Origin: Sphingopyxis sp. JAI108
Lineage (GTDB): Bacteria > Pseudomonadota > Alphaproteobacteria > Sphingomonadales > Sphingomonadaceae
Reading direction: 5' to 3'
DNA length: 64,000 bases
Assembly: GCF_013410105.1 (NCBI RefSeq)
Contig: NZ_JACCCJ010000002.1
Location: forward strand, 1-64,000
Part shown: positions 42,601 to 51,031 of the stretch, one piece after another
How positions within the stretch are numbered: the stretch's first letter is position 1
Layout of the letters: each line of letters begins with the position of its first letter
Program-made: the position numbers and the translations under genes
The notes under the pieces: model-generated
The model's database searches: none
Seen by the model: only the letters and a program-made list of their open reading frames with translations
What the model was told of the DNA's origin: nothing

Positions 42601-43874
42601 CAGGCTTCTCCGGGAATGGGGCGTTCGCCGACGACCGACAGGCCATAGCCCTCGAGCCCGACGATATTGCTGTGGGTGGGGGTGAGCAGTTCCATCGCGT
42701 GGACGCCGAGGTCGGCGAGGATCTGCGCGCCGATCCCGTAAGTGCGAAGATCCATGCCGCCCGTGGGCGGTGGAAGCGCGTCGGCATCGGCAGAACCGGG
42801 GAGCGGGCGCATCAGCATGACGATCACGCCGGCGCCCGCTTCGCCGATCGCGTCCATCGAGCGTTGCAGGCGGCGCTTCTTGGGGCCCGGCCGGCCCATG
42901 ATATCGTCGAAGATCGAGACGGGATGCATGCGCACCAGGGTCACGCCCTCGGGATCGACCGGTCCTTTCTGCAGCACCAGATTGACCGTGCCGTCGATCT
43001 TGTTGCGATAGGATTTGAGCCGCCAGTCGCCGCCATAATCCGATTCGAACGGTTCGTCGGACACGCATTCGACCAGCCGGTCGCTGCGGTTGCGATAGGC
43101 GATCAGGTCGGCGATCGTACCAATCTTCAGCCCGTGGCGCCGCGCGAAGGGGATGAGGTCGTCGAGGCGCGCCATCGTCCCGTCGTCGTTCATGATCTCG
43201 CAGATCACTCCCGAGGGGTTCAGCCCGGCGAGCCGCGCGATATCGACCGATGCCTCGGTGTGGCCGGCGCGCACGAGCACGCCGCCGTCACGCGCGATCA
43301 GCGGAAAGATATGGCCCGGCGTGACAATGTCGTCGCGCGTCTTGCCAGCGTCGATCGCGACCGCGACAGTGCGCGCGCGGTCGCCCGCCGAAATCCCGGT
43401 GGTGACGCCCTCGCGCGCCTCGATCGAGGTCGTAAAGGCGGTTTCGTGCCGCGTACCGTTCTGGCGGCTCATCAGTTCGAGCCCGAGCGTATCGACGCGC
43501 GCTTTCGTCAGCGTCAGGCAGATAAGGCCGCGGCCGTGCGTCGCCATGAAGTTGATCGCGTCGGGGGTCGCCATCTGCGCGGGAATGACGAGGTCGCCCT
43601 CATTCTCGCGGTCCTCGTCGTCGACGAGGATGAACATGCGGCCGTTGCGCGCCTCGGCGATAATTTCCTCGGGGCTGGCCATCGGCGACAGGTCGCTGCC
43701 GTTCGCCAGCCAGTTTTCGAGCTTGCGCAGCGTTTCGGCGGTGGGGTTCCAGCCGGGCGAATCGAGGTCGCGCAGGCTGTTGGCGTGAAGACCGGCGGCG
43801 CGCGCGAGGCCCGAGCGGGACATCGTCCCGTCCTCGACGATAGAGCGGATCCGATCGATGAGCTGTGTAGACAT
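42600..43874 (-). CDS. ribB: DHBP synthase RibB with N-terminal HTH and degenerate RibA domain
   Basis: Converts ribulose 5-phosphate to 3,4-dihydroxy-2-butanone 4-phosphate for riboflavin. Three parts are visible in 424 residues. Residues 1-62 look like an XRE-type helix-turn-helix ([19 protein letters not shown], then [15 protein letters not shown]). Residues about 68-270 are RibB with [31 protein letters not shown] and [13 protein letters not shown]. Residues 275-415 are the GTP cyclohydrolase II fold, but the zinc site with its CDCG-type cysteines is gone, as are most catalytic motifs, so it should be inactive (the RibBX type). A separate RibA is needed. The gene starts an operon with ribH. 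A palindrome lies just upstream of the ATG, and no clear ribosome site is visible. Confidence 0.9.
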   Translation of the reverse strand: MSTQLIDRIRSIVEDGTMSRSGLARAAGLHANSLRDLDSPGWNPTAETLRKLENWLANGSDLSPMASPEEIIAEARNGRMFILVDDEDRENEGDLVIPAQMATPDAINFMATHGRGLICLTLTKARVDTLGLELMSRQNGTRHETAFTTSIEAREGVTTGISAGDRARTVAVAIDAGKTRDDIVTPGHIFPLIARDGGVLVRAGHTEASVDIARLAGLNPSGVICEIMNDDGTMARLDDLIPFARRHGLKIGTIADLIAYRNRSDRLVECVSDEPFESDYGGDWRLKSYRNKIDGTVNLVLQKGPVDPEGVTLVRMHPVSIFDDIMGRPGPKKRRLQRSMDAIGEAGAGVIVMLMRPLPGSADADALPPPTGGMDLRTYGIGAQILADLGVHAMELLTPTHSNIVGLEGYGLSVVGERPIPGEA

Positions 43875-43886
43875 AATGCCGATGTC

Positions 43887-43923
43887 TCACATCATAATGT
43901 GATTGTCAATTCATACATCACAT
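43887..43923 (-). promoter_or_regulatory. Candidate operator of ribB
   Basis: A perfect inverted repeat TCACAT-N4-ATGTGA (43887-43902) lies 12 bp upstream of the ribB ATG. A third half-site, ATCACAT (43917-43923), makes a second inverted repeat with ATGTGAT (43897-43903) across 13 bp. On the minus strand TTGACA (43909-43904) could be a -35 box; the palindrome then occupies the 16-17 bp spacer before a weak -10 (43886-43881). No FMN riboswitch is visible. Confidence 0.5.
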
Positions 43924-43931
43924 TCCACTGG

Positions 43932-44546
43932 TCATTGCGGGCCGAAGGTCGGACCGAACTCGCGCGCTGGCGCATCGGCCTTGGCTTCGAGCAAGGCGAC
44001 AATTCGTCCGCTGCGATCGTCACGTTTGGCGTAATCGCGTGCCGACATGCCCGCGATATGGTCGGCCTTGTCGGGATTCGCCCCGCGCTTGACGAGCAGG
44101 CGCACCATCGCGGCATTTTTTGCCTGCACCGCGAGGATCAGCGCGGTTTCGCCGCGCCGGTTGGTCTGGTCGACGGGCGCCTTCCTGTCGAGGAGCTCTT
44201 CGGCGCCGTCGGTGAAGTTGATAAGCGCGGTGTGCATCAAGGGAGTCACGTCCTGGCGATCGCCGATCGACGGATCAGCGCCCTTGGCGAGCAGGAAACG
44301 CAGCCAGCTGATATCGCGCCGCTTGGCGACGATGATCAGCGCGGTCTCGCCCGTGTCGGGGTTGCGCGTGTTGACGAACGAGGGATCGTCCTTCAGCGCT
44401 TCGGTCGCCTTGGTTCCATCGCGGTTGTCGACCGCCTGCAAAAAGGCATAGCCGCCGCGGAACTGCGCCTGCGCCGGGTGGACGAGCCCCGCAACCGCGA
44501 GCAGCATGAGGGAAGAGGCGAGGCGGAACTCCGCGCGTCGAAACAT
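43932..44546 (-). CDS. Exported ankyrin repeat protein
   Basis: A 204-residue protein with a signal peptide (MFRRAEFRLA to about residue 28, ending AQA) and four to five ankyrin repeats, for example TGETALIIVAKRRDISWLRFLL and RRGETALILAVQAKNAAMVRLLV. Ankyrin proteins in the periplasm are thought to mediate protein contacts; the partner is unknown. The start at 44546 is set by the signal. The downstream end lies 9 bp from the ribB upstream region on the same strand, and the sco gene is divergent upstream. Confidence 0.83.
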   Translation of the reverse strand: MFRRAEFRLASSLMLLAVAGLVHPAQAQFRGGYAFLQAVDNRDGTKATEALKDDPSFVNTRNPDTGETALIIVAKRRDISWLRFLLAKGADPSIGDRQDVTPLMHTALINFTDGAEELLDRKAPVDQTNRRGETALILAVQAKNAAMVRLLVKRGANPDKADHIAGMSARDYAKRDDRSGRIVALLEAKADAPAREFGPTFGPQ

Positions 44547-44635
44547 GATCGGGCAACCCCCTGGGGCAATTTGTCCGCCGCGCACCGCGACGACAATGGT
44601 TGATTTTCGGCGGCTAGCCGACCAAGGCTGGCCGC

Positions 44636-45280
44636 ATGATGAATATCGCAAATATGGGACAAAGGCTTGTTCGTGCAAGTCTGATCCTCGCTTTCGGCGC
44701 GGCGCTCGCAGGATGCAATGGCACGGCGGATAACGCGCCCGCCAAGCCTCCGCTCGAGGGTGCGCGGATCGGCGGCCCGTTCACGCTCATCGACCAGAAT
44801 GGAAATACCGTCCGCGATACCGATTTCGCGGGCCAATATCGGCTCGTCTATTTCGGCTACAGCTTCTGCCCCGACATCTGCCCGGTCGACCTGCAAAAGC
44901 TGATGCGCGGCCTGTCGCAGTTCGAAAAAGCCGACGCGACGCGCGGCGCCAAGGTCGTGCCGCTCTTCATCACCGTCGATCCCGAACGCGACACGCCCGA
45001 GGCGCTGAAGCCCTTCGTCGCGCGCTACCACCCGCACCTGCTCGGCCTGACCGGCGCGCCCGAACAGATCGCCGCGGCCGCCAAGGCCTATGTCGTCACA
45101 TATAACAAGGTGCCGGGCTCGGCACCCGACCGCTATCTGATGGCGCACAGCCAGCTCGCTTTCCTGATGGATCCCGACGGCAAGCCGCTCGCCCTGCTGC
45201 CCCTCGACGACCCTTCGACCGATGTCGACGAGGGCGCGCCCGACAAGGTCGCTGCCGAGCTGGCGAAATGGGTCAAATAG
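44636..45280 (+). CDS. SCO family copper chaperone, lipoprotein
   Basis: A 214-residue thioredoxin-fold protein of the Sco1/SenC family, which delivers copper to the CuA site of cytochrome c oxidase. The lipobox ALAGC places Cys27 as the lipidated residue. The copper site is Cys78 and Cys82 in FCPDIC, with His171 in YLMAHSQLAF. The start is ATG ATG AAT; a later ATG (44654) would still leave the signal peptide. It is followed by the cysteine-cluster gene whose start lies 3 bp after the stop. Confidence 0.93.
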   Translation: MMNIANMGQRLVRASLILAFGAALAGCNGTADNAPAKPPLEGARIGGPFTLIDQNGNTVRDTDFAGQYRLVYFGYSFCPDICPVDLQKLMRGLSQFEKADATRGAKVVPLFITVDPERDTPEALKPFVARYHPHLLGLTGAPEQIAAAAKAYVVTYNKVPGSAPDRYLMAHSQLAFLMDPDGKPLALLPLDDPSTDVDEGAPDKVAAELAKWVK

Positions 45281-45282
45281 CG

Positions 45283-45729
45283 ATGACGGGGGCGACATCG
45301 GAGCGCCCCTTCTGGGAAGCGCCGCTAGCCAGCCTCGACGCCGGGCAATGGGAGGCCTTGTGCGACGGCTGCGGCAAATGCTGCCTGCACAAGCTGGAAG
45401 ACGAGGATACGGGGCGCATCTATCCCACCAATGTCGCGTGCCGCCTACTCGATCTTTCGTCCGCGCGCTGCGGCGATTACAAGCATCGCCGCCGGCACGT
45501 TCCGGACTGTTTGACGCTGACCAAAGCGAAGGTCGATGACCTCGAATGGCTGCCGCAGAGTTGCGCCTATCGCTTGCGCGCGGAGGGTGAACCCTTGCCC
45601 GACTGGCATTATCTCGTCTGCGGCGATCGCGAAGCGGTGCATCGCGCGGGACAGTCGATCGTCGGCTGGACGGTCGGCGAGGATGTCGCGGGGCCGCTCG
45701 AGAATCATCTTGTCGAACGCATCATTTGA
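45283..45729 (+). CDS. YcgN family cysteine cluster protein
   Basis: A 148-residue protein of the UPF0260/YcgN family. The cluster is CDGCGKCC near residue 27-34, and additional cysteines lie in DYKHRRRHVPDCL and LPQSCAYRL. The motifs suggest metal or iron-sulfur binding; function is unknown. The start is the ATG at 45283, two bases after the sco stop; a further ATG upstream overlaps sco. It shares the same operon direction as sco and the metallopeptidase. Confidence 0.85.
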   Translation: MTGATSERPFWEAPLASLDAGQWEALCDGCGKCCLHKLEDEDTGRIYPTNVACRLLDLSSARCGDYKHRRRHVPDCLTLTKAKVDDLEWLPQSCAYRLRAEGEPLPDWHYLVCGDREAVHRAGQSIVGWTVGEDVAGPLENHLVERII

Positions 45730-46441
45730 TCCGTCGACCGACCGGCCGCACATCCGGGTCGGGGACGACGCCTGGCCGGTGCGCGTCGTCCGCCATGCGC
45801 AGTCGCGCCGTTATCGCCTGGTTTTCGATGGCGCGCGCGGCGAACTGCGGCTGACGGTGCCGTATCGCGCCAGTGAGCGCGCTGCGCTCAAATGGGCCAA
45901 CGAACAGCAGGCCTGGCTCGCCGAACAGGCGGGCAAGGCGGTGGTGCCGATCATGGTCGGACCAGGCTCAGTGCTGCCGTTCCGCGGGATCGAACGCCAT
46001 ATTGACTGGGCGCCGGCCGCACCGCGCGCGATCCGCATGGAGGACGACAGGCTGCACGTCGGCGGCCCGGTCGAAACGCTCGGGCGGCGCCTCGAACGCT
46101 GGTTGAAGGCGCAGGCTCTCGAACTGATGGAACGCGAGAGCCGCGAAATCGCAGCCGTCGCGGGGCTTGCGGTTGGGCGCGTAGGCGTCGGCGATCCGCG
46201 CAGCCGCTGGGGAAGCTGCACCCACGACGGCGACCTGCGCTACAGCTGGCGGCTGGTGATGGCGCCGAACCATGTCCGCCGCGCAACCGTCGCGCACGAG
46301 GTCGCGCACCTGCGGCACATGGACCATGGCGCGGGATTCCACGCGCTTGTCGACGAACTGCACGACGGCGACGTCGCGGCGGCGCGCGGCTGGCTGCGCC
46401 GCGAAGGGCGTATGCTCCACCGCTATCGCTTCACAGCCTGA
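45683..46441 (+). CDS. M48-like metallopeptidase, YgjP family
   Basis: A zinc peptidase-like protein of the YgjP (DUF45, SprT-related) family. The C-terminal domain has RWGSCTHDGDLRYSWRL, then HEVAHLRHMDHG containing the HExxH metal site. The N-terminal half is a beta-rich region. Substrate is unknown. The start is uncertain: ATG at 45683 overlaps the cysteine-cluster gene by 47 bp, and TTG at 45710 gives a shorter overlap. The product is 252 residues with the ATG. Confidence 0.85.
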   Translation: MSRGRSRIILSNASFDPSTDRPHIRVGDDAWPVRVVRHAQSRRYRLVFDGARGELRLTVPYRASERAALKWANEQQAWLAEQAGKAVVPIMVGPGSVLPFRGIERHIDWAPAAPRAIRMEDDRLHVGGPVETLGRRLERWLKAQALELMERESREIAAVAGLAVGRVGVGDPRSRWGSCTHDGDLRYSWRLVMAPNHVRRATVAHEVAHLRHMDHGAGFHALVDELHDGDVAAARGWLRREGRMLHRYRFTA

Positions 46442-46472
46442 GCGGTTCGGGACGCGACCCTAGGGTCAGGAG

Positions 46473-48689
46473 CTATTCGGAAGGCTCCGACGACGGTCGC
46501 TGTGGCGGCGGTCTCGTCGTCGGTGGCGGGACGATTTTCGGCACCGTGATGATCTTGGGCTGGCCGCCGTTCCTGGGGGCCGCGCCATTGTCGGCGGGCG
46601 GGCGCCGTCCGGTCTGCTCCTCGATCCATTGCTGGTCGAGCACGGGCCCTTCGTCGGCGGGCGGCGGTATCGGTCCCGTCGGTTCGGGCGGCCGGCTATC
46701 ATAGGGCAGCTCGATCGGCATGCCATTTTCATCGACGAATCCTTCTTCGCCGGGCTCTCCCATATAGGCTTCGCCCTCGTCCTCGAGCTGCCATTCGGGC
46801 AACACGACTTCGGTATCGAACTGTTCGACCGGTCGCCGCGCGACCGCGACGCGCATATAATCGGCGAAGGCCTGTGCCGGGGCGCGTCCCCCCTGCAGAC
46901 CGCCGACGGGCTTCGCATCATCGCGGCCCATCCACACGCCGGTGGTGATGCCGCTCGAAAAGCCCAGAAACCAGCCGTCCTTGTTGCTCGACGTCGTTCC
47001 CGTCTTGCCCGCGACGGGACGGCCGATCTGCGCCGCCCGACCGGTGCCGGTGTTCACCGCGGTTTGCAAAAGGTCGGTGATCCCCGCGGCGACCCAATGG
47101 TCGACCAGCGTGGCTCCGCGCTCGGCAGGGCGCTGATAGAGCAGTTCGCCGCTCGCCGTGGTCACCTTGGTGATGCCATAGGGTTGTACCGACACGCCGC
47201 CGCGCGATACCGCGGCAAAGGCCGCAGTCATGTCGATGACGCGGACTTCGGCGCTGCCGAGCACCATCGAGGGGTGCGTGTTGACGGGGGTGGTGATGCC
47301 GAAGCGGCGCGCCATGTTCGCGACCGCCGAAAATCCGACTTCGTCGCCCAGTTTCGCCGCGACGGTGTTGACCGAATAGGCAAAGGCGCTGCGCAGATCC
47401 ATCGTGCCCGCGAAACGGCCCGACGAATTGCGCGGGCTCCAGCCGTTGATCGTGACGGGCTCGTCGACGACCGGGTCATTGACCTTATACCCCGCCTCGA
47501 GCGCCGCCATATAGACGAACAATTTCCACGCCGATCCCGGCTGACGCAGCGCCTGCGTCGCGCGGTTATAGTTTGAGGTGACATAGTCGGTGCCGCCGAC
47601 CATCGCGCGCACCGCGCCGTCGCGGTCGAGCGACACCAGCGCGCCCTGCACGCCCTTCGGCGTGTCGGCCTGGATCGCCGCGGTCGCCGCGCGCTGCATG
47701 CCGAGGTCGATCGTCGTGTAGACGTCCAATGCCTCGCTGCCTTCGTCGATCAGCATGTCGAGCTGCGGCAAGGCCCAGTCGCTGAAATAGCGCGCGCTGT
47801 TCTGCCCGGTTTCCTTGGCGAGCTGGACATTGGCCGGTTCGGCGGCGTCGGCCTGTGCGCGGGTGATCACGCCCGCGTCAACCATCACGTCGAGCACCAC
47901 GCCGGCGCGACCCAAAGCGGCCTGCGCGTCGGCGGTCGGCGAATAGCGCGACGGCGCCTTGACGAGCCCGGCGACGACGGCGGCCTCCGACAGCGACATT
48001 TCGGTGGCGCTATGGCCGAAGAAGCTGTTCGACGCGGCGTCGATGCCATAGCTGCCGCCGCCGAAATAGACCTTGTTCAGATAGAGTTCGAGGATCTGGT
48101 CCTTCGAGAATTTCCATTCGAGCGCGAGCGACAGGATCATCTCGCGCATCTTGCGCGCCCAAGTATAGCTGTTCGACAAGAAGATGTTGCGCGCGAGCTG
48201 CTGCGTGATCGTCGACGCGCCCTGCATCCGGCGCCCGGTGCCGTAATTTTCGACGGCAAACGCCGCGGCGCGCGCCATGCCGACGGGATCGACGCCCGGA
48301 TGATAACGAAAACGCCGGTCCTCGACCGCCACCATCGCGTCCTGCATCACCTGCGGCGTTTCGCGCAGGGTCAACCAGCGGCCGTAATTGGGTCCGAGCG
48401 ACAGGAAGACCGTGCCGTCGGCGGCGCGGACGCGGATCGTCTGCCCCGCGGGCGATTTCTTGAGCTCCTCGAAGCTCGGCATCCGCTGCACCGCGATGCC
48501 GACCGCGACGCCCAGCGCGACGAGGCCGACGACCGCGAGGCCGAGGCCCCAGCGGAAGGCGCGGCGCAGCCAAAGGCGCCAGCGCGGCGGCGCGCCGCGT
48601 GCCGGGCCGCGGCCTTTGCTGGACGATGACGATTTATTCGACGAAGCCTGCTGTCTCTCGCGGCGCAAAGCCCGTATTCCTTCCCTCAC
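46473..48689 (-). CDS. Penicillin-binding protein 1A-type transglycosylase/transpeptidase
   Basis: A bifunctional class A PBP of 738 residues that polymerises and cross-links peptidoglycan. A basic cytoplasmic N terminus (1-45) precedes a transmembrane helix (about 46-68). The GT51 domain has the catalytic Glu in VEDRRFRYH (Glu123) and QGASTITQQ (156-164). The transpeptidase has SxxK at Ser386-Lys389, SVN (439-441) and KTGT (561-564). A C-terminal tail of about 90 residues is acidic and proline-rich. It lacks the OB-like insertion of E. coli PBP1A. Downstream genes are convergent, so the gene is probably monocistronic. Confidence 0.94.
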   Translation of the reverse strand: MREGIRALRRERQQASSNKSSSSSKGRGPARGAPPRWRLWLRRAFRWGLGLAVVGLVALGVAVGIAVQRMPSFEELKKSPAGQTIRVRAADGTVFLSLGPNYGRWLTLRETPQVMQDAMVAVEDRRFRYHPGVDPVGMARAAAFAVENYGTGRRMQGASTITQQLARNIFLSNSYTWARKMREMILSLALEWKFSKDQILELYLNKVYFGGGSYGIDAASNSFFGHSATEMSLSEAAVVAGLVKAPSRYSPTADAQAALGRAGVVLDVMVDAGVITRAQADAAEPANVQLAKETGQNSARYFSDWALPQLDMLIDEGSEALDVYTTIDLGMQRAATAAIQADTPKGVQGALVSLDRDGAVRAMVGGTDYVTSNYNRATQALRQPGSAWKLFVYMAALEAGYKVNDPVVDEPVTINGWSPRNSSGRFAGTMDLRSAFAYSVNTVAAKLGDEVGFSAVANMARRFGITTPVNTHPSMVLGSAEVRVIDMTAAFAAVSRGGVSVQPYGITKVTTASGELLYQRPAERGATLVDHWVAAGITDLLQTAVNTGTGRAAQIGRPVAGKTGTTSSNKDGWFLGFSSGITTGVWMGRDDAKPVGGLQGGRAPAQAFADYMRVAVARRPVEQFDTEVVLPEWQLEDEGEAYMGEPGEEGFVDENGMPIELPYDSRPPEPTGPIPPPADEGPVLDQQWIEEQTGRRPPADNGAAPRNGGQPKIITVPKIVPPPTTRPPPQRPSSEPSE

Positions 48690-48721
48690 TGCGCCCCAGA
48701 TGCGTCAGTCCGGGAAGGGGT

Positions 48722-49129
48722 TCAATCTTCGCCGGTTGACGCCTCATCCTGCCCACGGTCCGCGAAGTCAAGCGCCGCGCTGTTGATGCAATAGCGCAGC
48801 CCTTCGGGCCCGGGGCCGTCGGGAAAGACATGACCGAGGTGGCCTTCGCACTTCGCGCAGCGCACTTCGGTGCGGATCATGCCGTGGCTCATGTCATGAT
48901 GCTCGCTGACCGCGGCCTCGCCGGCAGGAGCGGTATAGCTCGGCCATCCCGACCCGCTGTCATATTTGGTGCGGCTGTCGAACAGCGGCGTGCCGCATCC
49001 CGCGCAGCGATAAACGCCGTCGCCCTTGTGGTCGGTATATTTGCCAGTAAACGCCCGTTCGGTGCCGCCTTCGCGCAGCACATGATGCGCCATCGGGTCG
49101 AGGGTCTTTTCGGTTTTCGGGTCGGTCAT
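48722..49129 (-). CDS. msrB: Peptide-methionine (R)-S-oxide reductase MsrB
   Basis: Reduces methionine R-sulfoxide in proteins. The 135 residues carry the zinc cysteines CAGCG and CAKCEG, the substrate loop GWPSY and the catalytic Cys in [11 protein letters not shown]. It lies 32 bp upstream of the PBP gene on the same strand. No signal peptide is present, so it should act in the cytoplasm. Confidence 0.96.
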   Translation of the reverse strand: MTDPKTEKTLDPMAHHVLREGGTERAFTGKYTDHKGDGVYRCAGCGTPLFDSRTKYDSGSGWPSYTAPAGEAAVSEHHDMSHGMIRTEVRCAKCEGHLGHVFPDGPGPEGLRYCINSAALDFADRGQDEASTGED

Positions 49130-49217
49130 AGAGGATCTCCTTCGGACGGCTCGTGTCCGGCCATCGCCATTGTCGCCAATATCGGTGACGCGCGGCCCGA
49201 CCGCAAGGGGGTGGCGA

Positions 49218-50321
49218 TCAGCGCGAGCCGATGCGCGTCGCTTGCGATGTCATTCGCACCAGCGACGGGAAAAGTGACGCCAGGCTCGTCACGACCCCGG
49301 CCGTGTTCCGGTTTTCGCCGAGCCGCCAGACGATGTCGGCGAGCGCGAACGGCCGTTTCATCGCTGCGGCGAGACGCCGCTGGAACAGGGGCGCGGCATC
49401 GACGGCGCCGTGACGCCACGCCGCCACCGCGGCATCGGCGCTGGCCAGGGCGAGCCCCATGCCCTCGCCCGCGAGGCTGGGGATCACGCCCGCCTGGTCG
49501 CCGAGCCGAAACAGGCCGCGCGCCGTCTCCCCGGTCCGCCAGCCATAGGGGACATGGCCGATCGCATCGATGTCTTGCGACCAGTCGGCGTGCGCCAGCC
49601 GCTCGCCAAGCTGCGGGAGCGTATCGCCCAGCGCCCGGAGCAAGCCGGCCGGATCGCCGCCGGCCTGATCGAGCCGCGATTTGTGGACCGCGAGGCACAG
49701 ATTGCCGCTGCCGTCCTCCTGCCGTACCAGCCCTGCATAACCGCGGTCGAACAGATGCAGCTCGACCGCATCGCCGACCAGCCGCTCGAGCCCGGGATGC
49801 GCGGGCAACCGCAGCCGCAACCCCATCACGGGGTCGCCTCGCTGCCATTGGGCGGGCTCGCGCGGAAAGCTCCGAAAGCCGTGCTTGCCGGTCGCGAGGA
49901 AGATTGACGGCGCCGCCAGCATCCCGCCGTCGCGCGTCTGCACGGCGCCTTCGCCAATCGCCGTCGCATGAACTCCGCGTTCGAGCCCCGCGCCCGCGGC
50001 CACCGCGGCGGTCTGCAACAGACTATCGAGCCGATGACGCGACACCCCAAGCGCCGCGCCCGGCAGCATCGTTTCGCTCCGCCGCTGGCCTGCGAACAGG
50101 CGAACGCGCCGAACCGCCTGCCCGCCCAGCGATACCCCGCCGATCCCGAGCGCATCGAGCCGCGCCAGCGTCTGCCAGCTCAGGAAACCGCCGCACAGCG
50201 CATCGCCCGTTTCGCGCGCGCGTTCGATCAGCAGCGCCTTGGCGCCGCTGCGCGCCAGCCCGATTGCCGCCGCCGACCCGGCGGGGCCTGCGCCGATGAT
50301 GATCGCGTCGGTCCCGGTCAC
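49218..50321 (-). CDS. FAD-dependent oxidoreductase, geranylgeranyl-reductase-like
   Basis: A 367-residue flavoprotein related to geranylgeranyl reductases and aromatic monooxygenases. The dinucleotide site GAGPAG (10-15) opens the protein, and [23 protein letters not shown] is the C-terminal flavin motif typical of this group. The middle holds the substrate domain. GTG at 50321 is the start because it overlaps the methyltransferase stop by 4 bp; sequence upstream in frame is antisense. In the operon with a type III PKS and a methyltransferase it most likely hydroxylates or reduces the polyketide. Confidence 0.85.
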   Translation of the reverse strand: MTGTDAIIIGAGPAGSAAAIGLARSGAKALLIERARETGDALCGGFLSWQTLARLDALGIGGVSLGGQAVRRVRLFAGQRRSETMLPGAALGVSRHRLDSLLQTAAVAAGAGLERGVHATAIGEGAVQTRDGGMLAAPSIFLATGKHGFRSFPREPAQWQRGDPVMGLRLRLPAHPGLERLVGDAVELHLFDRGYAGLVRQEDGSGNLCLAVHKSRLDQAGGDPAGLLRALGDTLPQLGERLAHADWSQDIDAIGHVPYGWRTGETARGLFRLGDQAGVIPSLAGEGMGLALASADAAVAAWRHGAVDAAPLFQRRLAAAMKRPFALADIVWRLGENRNTAGVVTSLASLFPSLVRMTSQATRIGSR

Positions 50322-51031
50322 CGGATGCGCTCGACGCAGAGGCGCCAGGGAAAGCTGCGGAAGATGCGGCATTCGCCTGCAACGTCAGGCAGCGCGCCGG
50401 CGAGCATCGCCGCCCATTCGGCGCGGCGAAAACCGCGGCCGACCGACAATTGCCCGTCGCGCCGCACGATCGGATCAACCCGCGCCAGCGTCGCGAGCAA
50501 AGGATAGCCGGCAAAGGGCAGGCGGTGGCGGTGAAGGTCGTTGACCAACCAGCCGCATGCCGCCTCGCTTTCCATGAAGCGCAGAAATTCGGCCCGCTGC
50601 ACGGGTGTCATATGATGGCTGACGAGGCTCGACATGATCATGTCCCATCCCTGTCCGGCCAGATCGCGATAGTCGCCGGAGATGAGCCGCGCCCGCCGGC
50701 CAAGCCGCGCCCGGGCGACGGCCTCGCTTTTCGGGTTGAGGTCGACCCCGGCGAGATCGAGGCCAATGCCCCGGCGTTCGCCCCAGCGCGCGATCCGCGC
50801 GAGCATGTCGCCCGCACCGAAGCCGACGTCGAGGATTCGCCATGGCCGGGCGCCGATGCCGCGCGCGCGGACCCGTTCGAGGAAGCCCAGCGTCGGGCGC
50901 GGCGCCAGCGTCAGGGCGTTGATCCGCGACAGGTCGGCAAGCACCTTCGCATAGCGTTCGGACGACAGCTCGGCCGCGTCCATCTCCTCCTCGCGCGCGA
51001 TCGGCTGCACGAGGCTGGCGAAGGGGTTCAT
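50318..51031 (-). CDS. Class I SAM-dependent methyltransferase of the PKS operon
   Basis: A 237-residue methyltransferase with motif I LDVGFGAGD (67-75), then GVDLNPKSEA and SGDYRDLAGQGWDMI with the SAM-binding acids. An additional N-terminal helix precedes the Rossmann fold. The start overlaps the polyketide synthase stop by 4 bp and its stop overlaps the flavoprotein start by 4 bp, so the three proteins are translated together. It probably methylates an O or C of the polyketide; acceptor unknown. Confidence 0.86.
   Translation of the reverse strand: MNPFASLVQPIAREEEMDAAELSSERYAKVLADLSRINALTLAPRPTLGFLERVRARGIGARPWRILDVGFGAGDMLARIARWGERRGIGLDLAGVDLNPKSEAVARARLGRRARLISGDYRDLAGQGWDMIMSSLVSHHMTPVQRAEFLRFMESEAACGWLVNDLHRHRLPFAGYPLLATLARVDPIVRRDGQLSVGRGFRRAEWAAMLAGALPDVAGECRIFRSFPWRLCVERIR

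Noticed and set aside
43875-43931. FMN riboswitch before ribB
   Set aside because: The gap is only 57 bp and lacks the conserved FMN-aptamer core; the palindrome is the only structure.
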